This document shows, piece after piece, positions 1-13,697 of a stretch of DNA of 64,000 bases. The number at the start of each line of letters is the position of its first letter. The first letter of the stretch is position 1. The notes below the pieces were generated by a model. That model did not search any database, had not been told where the DNA came from, and saw only the letters and a list, made by a program, of their open reading frames with translations. The position numbers and the translations under genes are program-made. The stretch comes from Syngnathus acus. Lineage: Eukaryota > Chordata > Actinopteri > Syngnathiformes > Syngnathidae. The stretch spans positions 7,571,491-7,635,490 of the forward strand of contig NC_051092.1 of assembly GCF_901709675.1 (NCBI RefSeq). The letters run 5' to 3'.

Positions 1-816
1 CATCTTCTTTTGTAATAATCCTGTTTTACTAAAGCGTTAAAGAAGAAATAGCTACGCATGGATAGAGCGTCCATTGAACTGCTGTGGAACCACAGCAAAG
101 CAAACACAGCCCTCATCTGCACAAATAGGCCTTTCAAGCCTCCTGACCCCCCTACCCCTTTTGTCCCATCAACACCTCCCTCTTCAGCAAGACCAAAGCC
201 ACCAAATCCAACCTTCCTTCTGCCGCCTCCAAATACACAGAGGTGAATGGTGTCTACTGTACCATCTACCTCCCTCTCTGTGGGGTAGAAACAGTTTGAC
301 AGGCCTATATTTATGGTGAGCTGGATTCATGTTGGAATGAATCATGAAAAGCACCAGAATGATCTTGCTGTATGTTTTATATTGAGCAGTTGTGCCAGTC
401 TGCGTGTGTGGCCTTTGTGTATGCAGAGCTGTGTTTGTTCCAATAGGCGAGCGTTCGCATTAGTGCCGGGAATTACGATAATCCCTTTAAAGGGTGACAA
501 TATGCGTCTGATACGGCAGTGACACTATGTTCATTATTTGTCTGCTTCACAATGACCGTGGAGACATTAAGGGTAGGATATGCACAAAATCCCCAGACCT
601 TATTGTAGTAGAGAAACAACTACGTGCGTATTGTTATTCCACTCCAACAGTCATATTGTTTTTTGTTGGTTTGTTACAAAGACGCGGTTTACATTTTCTG
701 CTTTTGTACAAAGCCTACATACATTGAAAGACATTTTATTCCCATCCGGTACTCAGAAGGAAATATACTGATCCATATTTTCTCGGTAAAGCCACCAAAG
801 CATGTATGTAATTTAA
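1..816. other. Unique non-coding sequence, nothing recognised
   Basis: Pyrimidine-rich stretch near 140-240, then ordinary AT-rich sequence. The open frames here are under 95 codons, overlap one another in different frames and show no recognisable domain. No repeat family was recognised until the SINE that starts near 819. Confidence 0.5.
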
Positions 817-818
817 CA

Positions 819-1125
819 ACCATCCCGCCATCCACTTTGTATAACCTCGCTAGGGTCGCGGATGAGCTGGAGCCCAGCCCAGCTGCTTCGGACTACACCC
901 TAGAATAGTGGTCAGACAATCGCAGGGCACTTACACACAATAAATCAATCACAGTTGCAGTATATTCACACTCAGACAATGTATAGTGTTCAATACCTAA
1001 CATGCAACACTTTTGGGATGCCTGTACTTGGAGAAAAACTATGTTAGCACAGGGAAGACATGCAATCTTCACACAGAAGACTGGAACCTGGAGTCCAACG
1101 CTTAATATCAGAACTGCTAGCCAAT
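819..1125 (-). repeat. Degenerate near full-length tRNA-type SINE (family A)
   Basis: Read on the minus strand, this follows the body of the family best seen at 36946-37290. The head is degraded (1090-1125), then come the 'catgcaatcttcacacag' block (about 1060), the 'aacatgcaacacttttggga' block (about 1000), 'gtaagtgccctgcgattgtc' (about 905-925) and the 'gggctccagctcatccgcga' block (about 850-875). The tail at 819-840 is eroded. The strong-looking GTAAGT at 908-913 is part of the SINE and is not a gene splice site. Confidence 0.7.
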
Positions 1126-1221
1126 GTGCAATCTGTAATCTAAAAATTCAAAAAAAAGAAGTCCTTTTTTGATAAATTATCAATCCATCCATCAATTTCT
1201 TAGAAATTAACCTCATGATAT

Positions 1222-1450
1222 CCTTAATGTAGCTCAGTCTTTAAGGATGTGCTTTTGAGTCAAAAGTCATAGGTTCAAGGGCAACTACCGACAAAAGCAT
1301 CCTAAAAATGTCATCTAGTTGTGTTTGCTGGCGCCTCTCGAGGTGCCCTTGAGCAAGGCATCGTCTGCCACCCTAGCTCAAGTGGTGCAGCGCTCTTTCA
1401 CTCTGAGTCTCACCTTGTATGCCTGCATGTGTGCGATCTTGCTCAATTAC
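1222..1450 (+). repeat. Second tRNA-derived SINE type (family B)
   Basis: The head contains a Pol III A-box-like motif (tagctcagtctttaagg, from 1230) and a B-box-like motif (ggttcaagggc, 1272-1282), spaced as in a tRNA gene. The body at 1341-1361 has the 'aggtgcccttgagcaaggca' block, which is widespread in fish tRNA SINEs. The tRNA part does not look able to fold into a functional cloverleaf, so it is called a SINE and not a tRNA gene. Confidence 0.6.
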
Positions 1451-1574
1451 AAAAATACACATCAGATGAATAACCACTTGAAATATACCAATAATAAATA
1501 GAAATAGATAATCCAATAAACAAATGTGGCTGATATGGAGCTAATCTATTTGATTTTGGGAGAGAAGCGCGGTT

Positions 1575-1803
1575 CATGCTGCACTCAATAAAACGGCACA
1601 GACAAAAAAAATACATCCACACTCACATTTACACCTACGGACAATTTAGAGCCTTAATTAAAGTAACATGTTTTTGGAGTGTGGGTGGAAGGTGGCATAG
1701 CAAAGAAGACCTGAGCAAGAAGAGGGAGAACATGCAAACTCTACCCAGGAAGGATGAACCATGAGGGAGACGTGCTCACCACCAAACTACCACGCTGCCC
1801 TTA
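1575..1803 (-). repeat. SINE family A, 5' half, minus strand
   Basis: Contains the blocks 'cacctacggacaatttagag' (about 1632), 'aacatgtttttggagtgtgg' (about 1666) and 'agggagaacatgcaaactct' (about 1723). It ends with 'gacgtgctcaccaccaaact', the reverse complement of the tRNA-like head, near 1770-1800. The gataggctccagc half and the GGAT tail are absent, so this copy is truncated. It lies 450 bp from another minus-strand copy. Confidence 0.75.
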
Positions 1804-1939
1804 ATCAATTTTTTGCTCTATTTTGATTTTATTTTGCTCCGTAAGATACATTTTATCGTGTTGTGTACTTTACGCAATCTTGATCGTTATTACGCAGAGA
1901 TAGCTATCACAATTTGAATCTGTCTGCACAGCGCACTGT

Positions 1940-2410
1940 CTCAGCAGGCGCATGGTAACAATAGGAACTGGGGTGAGCGACGGCAGACTTCTCTCTGTCC
2001 TCTGCCACATAAACCTTTAATATGAGGCCTCCTCGGCACCAGTCGGCCATTTAAAAAGGACCATACCCTGTAATTGACCTTAAAAATACTTTCCTTGGAG
2101 GTCCGCAGCCATGCCATTGGCCCACGGCCCGAGCAGTGGCCGCTTCTCCCCAGCCTGAAGGAGCCTGGGAAGGCCTCCGAGGGTATATTTAGTGGCCCTG
2201 AGTGGAGCAAAAGTTGCAGATAATGCCAGTCTGTGTATAAAACCGCTCTGCCGCCCACGAGTTGGCCTCTAACAGGCACATTTCCCTCTCCCACGGGGAT
2301 GTATTCCTTGTGGTCAGAGGTCATCCAGATGCAAGCCAGGTAAATATACAACCACAGGAGATACTGACCACTGTCACTCTGCTCTGTGAAGGTGAGGCAT
2401 GCCACATTTC
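1940..2410. other. GC-richer unique block, possible conserved non-coding element
   Basis: About 470 bp with clearly higher GC than its surroundings, no simple repeats and no recognised transposon sequence. The minus strand is open for 154 codons (1941-2405). The translation is rich in Arg, Gly, Trp and Cys, matches no family I know, and the openness can be explained by the low stop frequency in GC-richer DNA. A regulatory element is an inference from composition only; an exon of an unknown gene is the alternative. Confidence 0.3.
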
Positions 2411-5400
2411 GGCATTGTGAATGAAGTTAGATGTGGCACAACGTTGGAAAAAAAGTATATGTCAACAAGCAGTGTCCCCTATAGTCATTGCACAATGGTA
2501 AGTTTGGATAATGTGGTAAACATCTGTCTGCTGGCGCTTACATTGCATTACAGAGATGTATTCCAGTAATGTGGCGTTTGTGTGCCACCCAGCAGAATTA
2601 GGCAGAAAAAAAGCTGAATAATTTACCTCACTCTGTGTCTAATGTCTAATACAGAAGTGTGGTCTTTGGCTTGAATTTAAGTGGGGTACAAATCAGGACT
2701 ATTTAGAGTACATACTCCCCCACCGCCTTGATTGAGGACAGCAAAGGCCTAATTATCAAATGATCTAATGATTCTAATTCTTGATTTTCCCATCTTAATG
2801 TTCCCAGTCGGGCTGTTAAACCTGTCCATTGCAAAGACATGTGTGTGCTCATAACAGACTCCATCATTTTAAAACGCAATGATAGTCAATTAGGAATCCA
2901 AGTGTGGCTTGAACCCTGCTCTTGCCAGGCACAAGTTGAGGAGCAACTGGTTGAGTGTTTGTACAACAAGTCTCCCAAGTCATTCACCATAATAAGAACG
3001 ACAAGGTGAAGAGCTTGAAGAGCTGGTACTTAGTCTTAGCCTAGCTTCTTTTGATTCTATAAGGAAGGCTTGCAGAGTTGCCTTAGTATGACAACACAAA
3101 TCTGTTTTGGGGTAGGAGGCTTGCGATTTTTGGTGACATTTTTGGTTATGAAAGCTGCTAAAATTTACCCGTAAAATGTCTGCAGTTCTATGCTGTCGTA
3201 CATGACAGTAAAAATTGGATTCTGTTTTTTTAATACATTTTAATTTTGCAATACTTATTCTAAAAGAAGGACCTGTCCGAACAAAGGATGTTAAAAGAAT
3301 AATTGTGAGAACAGTAGAAACATATATTCCAGAAGTTATGTGAAGGAAGCCGATTTGCATTCAGCGTAACAATAATGTAAATATTTGATTGTCTTTAAAG
3401 CTAAGAAGATTGCTTTATTGTTTTTAGTAGTAATCAGTTTTACACTTTTACATTCAGTATTCCGATAAGATTGTCCAAATGTTACTTCAAACATTATCAA
3501 TAGAGTGGGTTTTTTTTTCTTGGTGAGAGGCTAATCCTGCTTTAGATAAAATAAACTCCAAATATTTTGCTGGGAAATTTGTTTTGAAAATTGAACAACT
3601 GGAGGTTGACTAACATGTAGGGACACATTATTTTCAACCTTGAGGTTGACTTTACATCATTTTAGCATCTCTATTCTCTCATCAAGATTCCCTTTAGGAA
3701 TCACACAGCCCTTTTTAAGCATAATGTTCAGATCTGCATGTTTAACTTTATTTGTTCAAACTACCTGCAAGTTCAAAAGTTCGCAGAAGCTGAGTTGTAT
3801 GCGTTTGGTAGTTATCATCGTGACTGAAGCCTTGCAGCTACCGAAGCTGCTACGTCTGCTGTTTTTTGTTAAAAGGTTTCCAAGGGTTATCTGTAAAGGA
3901 AATGTATGATTTATTTATCCATAGCACTTTTCTGTCTTGTGGATTTAAAAGTATAGTTGAGACCAAATCTCTGCTGTGCCTGCATGTAAAGGCTCGTATT
4001 GTTATACATCTGATCAGAATCCTTTCACCGTGATAAGAAAAAAACAGACAGCCAATAAAAGAGTGGGCCCCTATTCTGAGAAATAGAACTGGGAGCACTG
4101 AAAGCAGCAAGTCATGCCTGACTTGGAGCCACTGTCCACATACATTACGCAATAGTCATATGTCTTGTCTCAAGGGCTCCCCAAAAAGTTTGCATGTCAG
4201 TTATGCTCAGTTATGGGTGAGCATGAGCACAGATGGACTGAAATGAGTGTGAATGTAAAATCTGTGGCGTCGCCTTTAAAGTCTTTGGAGCAGAATAGGG
4301 AGGTTAAATGAGCCCTGTTTCCACCATACAGTACAGTTATTTCAGAATGGTACATTTCTTTTTACATTCCCCATTTAAAATTGGAAGGCTAAAAGAAACC
4401 ATGCTCCACATACATACTGCATGCCATATTTTGGCACCCTACACTGATATACCAAACACAGTGGTATTGGTCCATAAAGAATTTGGATAAAACACACACA
4501 TTGGCAAACAATGTCTCATCTAAAAATAAATAGACAGTGCTGAGAAACATACTGTACAATCCTAGACACTGTCATTGACCAGCTTTGTACAGTCACAAGA
4601 TTATGACTTTTTGAAATAATTCAACCATACTGTTGAAAAAGAAACATTTATTAGCCACCAAAGCTGTCCTTAATGCGTACTTCTGCTAGCGACCAAACCA
4701 ACCCCATTCCCTTCCTAATCAAACCAGCAAAAACTAAATATACTGAACAAAAAAGCTGGCTGTCGTGATTTTGATTAATGATTGTCACACGTTTTGAGCT
4801 CATGACTGGCAATAATGAGGTTTTACACCTTCCCCAGATCTGATGCAGGGGTGCAGTTTAAACAAGGCTCATCAAATAAGACCAACTACAAATTATGTGA
4901 TGCATATTAATGGCTTTTATGTGGAACATCATGTGGCTAAAGCAGAAAACAGGTTGAAGACAAGTATTTTCTTTATCACTGTCATTTTTGGACTAAAATC
5001 AAATTGAATGTATAATGTATCATTTATTCATACAGACATAGTATGATATGATGTATGATACGTAAAGATGAAGGAAGGCTTTGATCCATTCTGAGTTTTG
5101 TGAAACCATGCCATTTAAACATTTTATCCCAATATTCTTATGGGACAGCCATTATTACATAGGCATATTTTCCATTGCCGGGACCCCAGTAGGCATTATG
5201 GAGTAAATCTATGCTAATATTTGAACACATAAGCATTCAACGTGCATTGATGACTGTGAGAAAAATTAATTTACATTTCTGGTCTGTGCCTGTGGTTTTC
5301 TAACAATGGGAGTGTCAAAAAAGTTGAACGTTTGCTCTTACACTTTTTTATCCAGTCATAGTGATATTTATCGCGAAACTTTGTTTACTCTGTCTTGTTT

Positions 5401-6985
5401 GTCTTTTTCTTCTGTTTGTCTGCGAAGTAGGTCCAACAGAATAGAATATCTTTTTGATGTTACGGTGCAGAGCATATCTCATTGTCATCAAATGTGTTTC
5501 TGTATCAATGATTTTATCAATACAGACTCACAAAGCCACCATGAATAAACATCTAGATTCTTATCTCATGTTACTGCCAAAGTATAAACTAAGACTTTAT
5601 CAAAAACAAATGCGTAGTTTGGAAAAAACAAAACAAAAAAACCCCAAAAAACACAAGAAAGCTCACCCAAACTCAACTTCATGTGCTCCCAGTGGTAACT
5701 GTGACAAATCTAATGACCACTTCTTCGCCCATCTGGGGAGCTGGTGACGCCTTGCCTGCTCTCTGAGGACACTGAGTTCAAACCAATAATCTAATTCAGA
5801 TGAAAATGAATGTTTCCAGCTTAATCCAAGCCATCTTGCTTTGGAACTGTCTCGTTCTCTTTTTTTTCTCCTTTGTCTTGCATTTTTGTTCATTTCCAAA
5901 ACATGTGGCTGAGAATGAAGGAAAGATGTAGAAGAGGAAAAATACAGGAAGAAAGGTGCACAGGTTTTACATTTTGTATGACGACGTCATTTGAAGGGAG
6001 GCTGTGATTATGTGGCAGATACTTTTAGAGATAGAAAAGTCCCTGGGAAAGCAATGATGCTACTTGTAATATCTTATAAACCCAAAAATACCTAAAACGA
6101 TGCAGGCATTTGGGCAGATTTGCTTCAAACACACTCGACAAAATCTTGACCACGTTTCTTTCTCAGTCATGGTACAATGTGCTTGTAATTTAAGATGCAT
6201 CTTATTGGAAAGCGACTGATCCAGTTGCGATTAGTGGGACTTGGCCACAGATACAGAAGATGGGATTGAGAGTCACAGCTGTCCCTGCTGTGCAGCTGCG
6301 GACTGAGCATTTGACTGGCTGGAATCAAGTCAGTTCATCCAGATCAGGCAAAGTCGTCATGCAGCGAAACCCATGCGGCCAGTCGAGCAGTCAGACGCTC
6401 AAACATAGCATTGCTCCACAAGCAATCGTATCAACTCTGTGGTCAAATGTTCACGTTGTCTTTCATTGTGTGATCTAGATGAGGCAAGTCTGCATCATAT
6501 GAGGGAAGCATGCTGAATGGCAGATCCATGATGGATGTACAGCGCAGCTTTTTGACAGTAGAGAACTGCAATCATTTTATGGTTTTCAAGTTCTAAAGTA
6601 ACCATAGAATGTCCCAATGTTCCTGCCACACAAGCCAGACCCCTGGCTCGATTCTTTTCTCAAGCTATTTCTGCTGATCAGAGCAGTATGAATAATTTAA
6701 CATTACATTAGTTTAAATCCTAGTCTGACATTTTGCCCGGAAAACATTCAGCCCCATCTATCTGCCACATTGTGTGACTGTGATGTAATGACTGGGTTTT
6801 CTCACCAGCCCTGATCTGGTCACCCGCAGTGCTGAACATACTGAACATATGACAAGCAAGTTTGAAGCAGAACTTCAAATTAGTTATGACTCATCCATGA
6901 TTGCTATGTTATTATATTATTTCTTTAACAGCAATGATCTCAAATGATATAAAGTTCCAGTAAAATCATAGCAAAGAATTCCCAA
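2411..6985. other. Unique AT-rich sequence without recognised genes
   Basis: No coding homology, RNA gene or transposon was recognised. Open frames here (for example 2980-3360 minus and 3850-4152 minus) have no recognisable domains and no paired strong splice signals. An A-rich stretch lies at 5615-5665. Confidence 0.5.
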
Positions 6986-6987
6986 TA

Positions 6988-7382
6988 CCATATTTTCCAG
7001 ACTATAAGGCGCACCTAAAAACCTAAAATGTGCGCCTTATAGTCCGGGGCGCCTTATATATGGACCAAATTCCTAAATTTAAACTGGCCCGAAGCATTGT
7101 GTCATGAAATCAATCATAAGTGGCCTGCTGAAGACTATGAATCATGAATCAAAAAGACTATGGATCATTATTTTGTGATTATAAAGTAATTTGTTGCATC
7201 TGAAGTTGAAATAAAAAAGATAAAATGGAGAATGATTTGATTTGGATTAAAAATCTGACATGATGCATTAATGGTGTGCCTTATAGTCAGGTGCGCCTTA
7301 TATAAGGACAACGTTTTAAAATGGGCCATTCATTGAAGGTGCACCTTATAGTCCGGTGCGCCTTATAGTTCGGAAAATACGA
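6988..7382 (+). mobile_element. Foldback MITE, TA-flanked, copy 1 (395 bp)
   Basis: Terminal inverted repeats: the left end reads ccatattttccagactataa and the right end is its near reverse complement (gtgcgccttatagttcggaa, then aatacga). Both ends are bordered by TA (6986-6987 and 7383-7384). Internal 'gcgccttata' motifs recur in both orientations, so each arm can fold on itself. The middle 7080-7270 is AT-rich filler not shared with the shorter copy at 36268. No transposase is encoded, so this is non-autonomous. TA duplication suggests a Tc1/mariner-type mobiliser, which is an inference. Confidence 0.8.
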
Positions 7383-7384
7383 TA

Positions 7385-9847
7385 TATCTTTTATACTTGA
7401 GACCAGGAAAAGTTTGACTATCTTTTTCTCTGAGAATTCACAAATCTTATGTCAGTTCAGCTATTTTGTACAGAGAAGAAAAAAAGGAGAAAGCAGAAAA
7501 AGGCCTGATTGACCCATACTGGACATTTGATTGGGCACACCGACACAACCTACAACAGTTGCGTCAAGGATTCTTTGGTTGATTTCAGATTAGATTGTGC
7601 GAGTAAATTCTAGTGTTTGGTGAGTTTAATTCAACTGGGATTTAACACGGGCGACACAAATGTCCCACTCATCAAATGCAATGGAGAAAAAATGAACCGT
7701 CATTGCACACGTGTTGCCTCCTCGAGATCGGGTTTGACCCGAGCGACCTTAAACCATGTGTATTTGTTTGTGTCCGTGTTGGTTATTTTCACATCCACTG
7801 TTCCTAATGTAGTGGAGAGCCACAAGACCACACCAGACGAACAAGACTTTGAATCAATGGTTTCCTAGCAGCAGTACTTTTCAACGTCATTTTTTGCAGT
7901 AAATCACAGCGCTCAACTAGCAGTGATTGTGTAACATTTGCAACAAGTCCTCAAATGCTGACGCATTGATAATAGCATTCTTCTCTGTCACAATTCCCCA
8001 CTGTCAAATTGGTCGACACTTCACCCTTTCGCTTCTCATAAATCGACCTGTCTTTATAAATCCAAGGCGTATGATTTTAGCTCAATTAATTTTTACATGG
8101 ATTGAATGCATGCTGTGGGCCCGATGAGGTAGAGACCCAATGGATGTTTTGCCTGGCGGAATGCAGCCTTGCTGAGCTCTTCTGAGATTTATGTGACAGC
8201 TGTGGGGTATGCATGTGGCTAACAGATGGTGGCATCCTCATCGTCTATTCTCTCTTGGCTCATCACTTCTTAGTCAAACACCGCACCCACTCTCGATCTG
8301 CTGCAGCATTTTCTGTCAAAATGGACTTCAACCACTTGCCGACAGTCGTCATTCTAAATATTGGGCTGCATTTGCTGACTTGGTGATTAACTCCAGACTT
8401 AGCTTTAGTATGACCCCCGCCCCCCCCCATTGCTATCTAAACTAAAACCATTGAACAAAAATGTTTAATATGCACTGCCGCACTCATGCAGAGATCCACA
8501 TTTATTCCAACAACGAGCAATAGATTGCAGCCCGTTATTCTTTTTCCACGGTGAACCTAAATTGATACTTCACCCAAAATCCACAGTATGTGAAAAGCAT
8601 AACTCACCTCCTGCAGACTCCAAAGCAGGCTGCGGTCACAATTTTGCAATGGAAATAAAGCAGCAAAACCTTGATAGAAACTTGCCAAAATTCCATTACA
8701 GTCAAACTGACTATTGCTTAGTAGAACTCTGTATGACGAGGAAGTCCCAGACAATTTCAATTCTCATCAAAATCCAAACTGCATGTTGTGCCCTTTATCT
8801 GCATGCTTCTTGTTCAGCTACACCCCCGAAGCATTTTGCGCAGAGACAGTGCTTTAAATTAGAATCACTACAAGATAGCATAGCGATTTCTTTTCGGCCG
8901 ACACCATCTGTCAGCTCATTTGACTCACGTTGATCAACAGCAGGTTGCAGGATGAACAAAAGGAAACCTCTTGACTTTTTTAACTTCCCTCTTCCCTATC
9001 CCTCATTCTGTTGCCAGAGCCCAGGTCTGTCTAGTGCGTAAAATAGAGGAAATTAAAACAAATACCGTTGTGGATTCAAGCCTGTTCATTTGAATGGCAT
9101 ATTTTCATGGCGAATGTGGTAGCCTTGAGACATGTATGACTTGTCTGCCAATCAAAAAGAGTCATCGAGTGTCAAGACGTCAAATTATGCGCTAGCTGAA
9201 ATTGCCATGTGGCGCACAAAATCATTTCCACAGCCATACCATGGGAGCTCACCAGCGAACACTCGCACCATCTAATAAAAAGCAGCCACAGCTGAGAGAC
9301 CCCCACCCTCCCCGCCGTGCTTCTCTCCCACCAAGTTTGTGTGCACAAACACAATCAGACAAACACGGAACCACCATCGACTGATGCGTCTTTTCCACTT
9401 TGCTCATCTCGTCTCACTCTCAGAGTCTGGGAATGTACCGCTCTGTGGTTTTAGCGACACACTGGGCACACTGCCACAGGGAGTCACCTCTAGGTGTTCT
9501 GGGGAAAGTCTGTGCGTGTGCGACTTTTGAGTTCATCTAGGCCACGCAACCGCAGAGCAACGACCACTTCTTGTGTCAAAGACTTGCCTGCATGCACTGA
9601 TACACAGACACACAGACGGAGCCTTGAAACCGCAAATCTAAACTTGCAAACACCCACGCATTTACACATGCACCAGGAAGGAAACTGCAGTCAGATTAGT
9701 CACTGGGGAGGGTTACCTGTGCATGTTTAGTTCCACTCGCCATTTGAAAGTGAGCACAGAAGAGTACCTTTTATTAAATTGGGAGAAGAAAAACATATTG
9801 GCTGTTTGTATTATTGACTGGTCTGCTCTATTTTTTCATCACAAAAA
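7385..9847. other. Unique non-coding sequence
   Basis: No recognised gene or dispersed repeat. A short C-rich run lies at 8410-8430. On the minus strand an AG|GTGAGT match at 8599-8606 follows about 60 open bases, but the acceptor is poor and no homology is recognised. Confidence 0.45.
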
Positions 9848-9945
9848 GTACCCAGCCTCTTGTCCAAGGTCAGTTGGGATCGGTTCCACTTCACCCGCAA
9901 CCTTATTGATGAAAATCACGATTGAAATTAGATGGATGGACTGTT
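9848..9945 (+). repeat. SINE family A, 3' end fragment
   Basis: Shows the block 'gtcagttgggatcggttcca' at about 9871-9890 and the short 'agatggatggac' tail near 9930. The head and middle are missing. It is strongly diverged from the copy at 21895-22074. Confidence 0.55.
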
Positions 9946-12900
9946 AACTTCTTTTGTCTAAATACCACATGCAAGCAGAACAGATTTTCACCAGATTTGC
10001 CATTTTGCAAACCCCAACATTCAATGTGAGACTTAACAGGCCACTTTGCTGCAGTAACAAGCTACCCTGTTGAAAAATATAAAACATGATTTTTGTGTTA
10101 AATACTCGCAGCGGTGCTTCTCTGACAGAGAGACAAATTAGTTTTAGTCAAGTTCTAGATAGTATGCGTAGTAAACAAATGTCTACACTTGGGTGTCTGG
10201 TTACGCTGGCCCCATCGCAGTCTGGCACGCTGCCCTCCTTTCCAGCTGGGGAGACTTCATGATTTCATAATGACGGCATCAAAATCAGCAGCAATGGTGG
10301 ACAGCCCTTAATGGAGCCCGTAGACCACACCAAAGTGGGTTCACATTGTATATTTGAACAATCAACAATAATAAACACTACAAAGGAGATTGGCTCAAAG
10401 CTTGCGGCAGGAATTCTGGTTCATTAAGGAAGTTATCATTCTTACACCAGAGTTCAAAGTCTCGATAATTGTTAGGAACAAATTATCTCAACGTGCCCTC
10501 CGCCCCTGCTCCCCTGCTAGCACCCCTGAGAAAATTGTAAGGCTGGTTACAGGCTGTGTACAGACTTGAAATGTCAAGTGTAAAAATACACAGCTTTGTT
10601 GTAACATAGTTTTATGTCTAAATAATTATAGTCTTAATTACACGCATTACTTTGAACAGCCTATATGTGTTCTCTTGACAGTGTGCTCAGTGTTCACCTA
10701 ACACTTAATTTGTTGGCTTACCACAGTTATAAATCATTGGATATTCGACTCAATGCAACTGGAGCATAAAGAGATCATGTATCACGGACATTTGTCATTT
10801 GCAGAAAGAGGTTTTGATTAAAAATGGGTAAAATTGCTACATTATATAAACATGCAAATAAAACGCAGATTTGTATCAACAGCAGTTTAAAAACAAAATG
10901 AAGAATGAATTTCAGCTGTCAAAAACTGGTCAAAGGTTGATCACGTCCAACATTTATCTGGTAAGAAATGATGAGCTGAGGTCTGGGAGAGATGCTTTGC
11001 TGTTTGCAGACAATTTGGCAATAGCCCAGCTGTGTTATTGGGCTATGAATCCAAGTGCTGTTTGACTTCCTGAAAAATATTCAACTTGCACTGTCTTCGG
11101 TCCACTAAACTTGGTGATCTGATAGGAAAGCGGATGGGAAGCGTTGAACCGTGAAGCAAACCTCAGTCTGTGTGAGATGCCACCAGTGAACCTGCAAACT
11201 ACCACCCAGCAGCAGTAGCAAACTGCCTTCAGCTGCTTGTACAAAGGTTGGCCTGTGGGACACTGCTGGTCTTGCAGGTCATTACTTTTACACAGCCATA
11301 AACACGGTGCAAAACAAAATAATATTTTATTTCTTACTAATACTTCTGCATGCTTGTTATTAATATGCAGCGCAGTCGTAAATGGCCAAGCCTCCATGCA
11401 TTACTTTGACTTTAATGATACATATGGGACTCGCAGTTGGACACAGGAACTGAACAGCGGTCTCCCATGGCAAAGTCTGCTGTTTATCTGACCTCTCCAC
11501 CCCTAACGGACTCCTTACTGAGACTTCCTCACTACAAAGTCATATTTGCAAATTCCCCCTCTTTGTGACAATCTGAAACTAACCGAAATCTTGACATCTC
11601 CGGGTTTAATATATGATCTCGGACTTTCATATTTTGTTACTTGAAGGTCAGGAACAAGCAAATTCTCACTTTTGCGTGTGAATATGAATACAGTGGATTA
11701 GAATTAAAGGCAGTTTGCATGTGTTGGCGTGCAAGTAATAAAAAATATGTTTCATATAATTCCACCATTCGTTTTAGCATTCACACAATGAGTTGCTTCA
11801 ACAGAAGAGGTTGTAAATGACAAATGAAAATTACAGAACAGGACTAAAGCAGCCAAAAAGGAGGGAGGAGCAGGAAGAGGAGTTTACCATCAGGTACAAA
11901 TTGCTCATTGCTGCAGCATTTACTGAGTAGAGAGTCGTCATCCACTCCCTCTTACCTCTCTTGTACATATTTTTGTCACACCCTCATCTTTCCATCTGTT
12001 CAAACGGTTTTACTTATAGCCAAAGGTTTTACTTCGGCTTTTGATGACGTTCTGTTTTTTTCCAGCATTTTCAGAGAAGAGTCATTTCTGCATTTCTCAG
12101 CCCCATTGTATGCTGGAACAACACTTCCATCTCGTTGTCCTGCTGACCTTGCTGCAGACTGTGGTCTCATGAATGAACCTTGCTTGAGATGAGTCCAAGG
12201 CAGTGGCTGCATTGGTGATTTGGTGACAAATTTCATCAAATCTTATTTGACACAGTACACGTTTTATGGATGTTGCAGCATTAATCTGGTCGACTGACAA
12301 ACACACGGCACCCAGCTGTGCGTGTGTCTAATGCTGCAAATTATAACATTACACTCTCATGGGGAATGCCAGCCTTGGCAAAGCTGAGGAAGATTTTCCA
12401 CCTTTTAAACAAGTGTGGTGGTTAGACAGGCACATGGAGGCAGACTGGCATGACTGAGCAGGTTTTACCCGGCATTACAGGTGTGGTGGGGGCACAGAAG
12501 TCTGCTCTCTGTCTGCTCTAGACCTTAGCCCCACCCTGACATCCCACAACAACACACTGCAAGCCCTGAGAGGGCCGTGACCAAAGGTGAATAACGACAT
12601 GCATGTGGCAATCTTCCTCGCATTGTATGTGCAATTGGACAGAAAACTCATCTTAACAGCAATGGGCGGCAGCATGTTATTACACACCTCTGTCAGGTAC
12701 AAGTTGATGCATTCTTTGGTGTCTCCAAAGCCATCCTTAGATCAACTCACTACATCTGCTTACTGCTTCTCATCACTTTTATAGCATCTGAGGTCTGCTG
12801 CAAACATGAATCTTGCACGAAAAGAATCCAACATTTTAACGTGACAGCAAATGCGCAGGCAGTCCATATTGTGGCCAGATGAGGTCTTGATACTCTGAGG

Positions 12901-13643
12901 TCTGGCCCTTTGGTGTCCACAGCAGAACAGAGCTGAAACAAAACCTTGTTTTCTGCAAATATCGCAGACGCTGAATCAAACGATGAATCACTCAGACTCA
13001 ACATGCACATGCAGATAAATATTGGTGCATGGTGTCTGCAGTCTCTAACAATAAGTCTTTTTCTCCACTTCACAGGGTGATTCAGGCACACACCCAACTG
13101 TGAGATTGGAAAGGTAAACTTGTCACACGTGCGTCAAAGTCTCATCACTGACGTGACGATGGTGTACACACATGACTTCATTGGGGGTATGAGGGCAGCT
13201 CTGCTTTGACCTTGTTAATCCAGCAATATAGAAATAATTGTTGCTGGACTCTCAGCAAAAGATTTGTTTGCAAACAAACACACACACAGATTGATATTCA
13301 CGCACAAGGAAAGCTAAAGATATTAACCCCTCACCTCAACTCGGTGCTGCGTGAGTGACTCCAATTTCCAACATGTGAGGTGCCTGTGAGTGTCTTCTCT
13401 CCTTATCTGGCTCTCTTTTCCTCACTCACTTCTCAACCTGAAGTCAACGCGTGGCTCTAGTTACGTTCTACTGCAGAGAAATGAGGCAGGAAAAAGGGGG
13501 GGTGCAAATAGGTCCTGCCCAGACTGATGAGAGAGGCATCCAAAAACACCCTCAGGAGTAAATGTAGAGTATTACCACTACAAAAAAAAAAAAAAACCTC
13601 TCTCGCTACTGCACATTCATTTAATTTTTTAATAGGCACTTAC
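9946..13643. other. Unique non-coding sequence
   Basis: No recognised gene. The longest frames (11035-11397 minus, 12750-13097 minus) lack domains. Short CA-rich stretches occur near 13276, and A-runs near 13575. Confidence 0.45.
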
Positions 13644-13697
13644 AGTACTGCTTTGGTTTGCTTTCACTCTGCTGCCAAAATTCCCTTCAAACTCTTT
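13644..13697 (-). CDS. Candidate internal exon, unidentified (54 nt)
   Basis: On the minus strand an unusually strong acceptor (a long T-run followed by ccccccag, 13698-13720) precedes 18 open codons that end at a GTAAGT donor (13638-13643). The predicted peptide KEFEGNFGSRVKANQSST is phase 0 at both ends. I do not recognise it. The polypyrimidine tract is part of an A/G homopolymer-rich stretch, so the acceptor may be accidental. Cryptic splice pairs are common in this window, so this is only a candidate. Confidence 0.13.

Noticed and set aside
905-915. Strong GTAAGT donor on the minus strand
   Set aside because: It lies in the 'gtgtaagtgccctgcgattg' block of a SINE copy.
1222-1295. tRNA gene
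   Set aside because: A- and B-box-like motifs are present, but the sequence does not close a proper cloverleaf and is followed by a SINE body.
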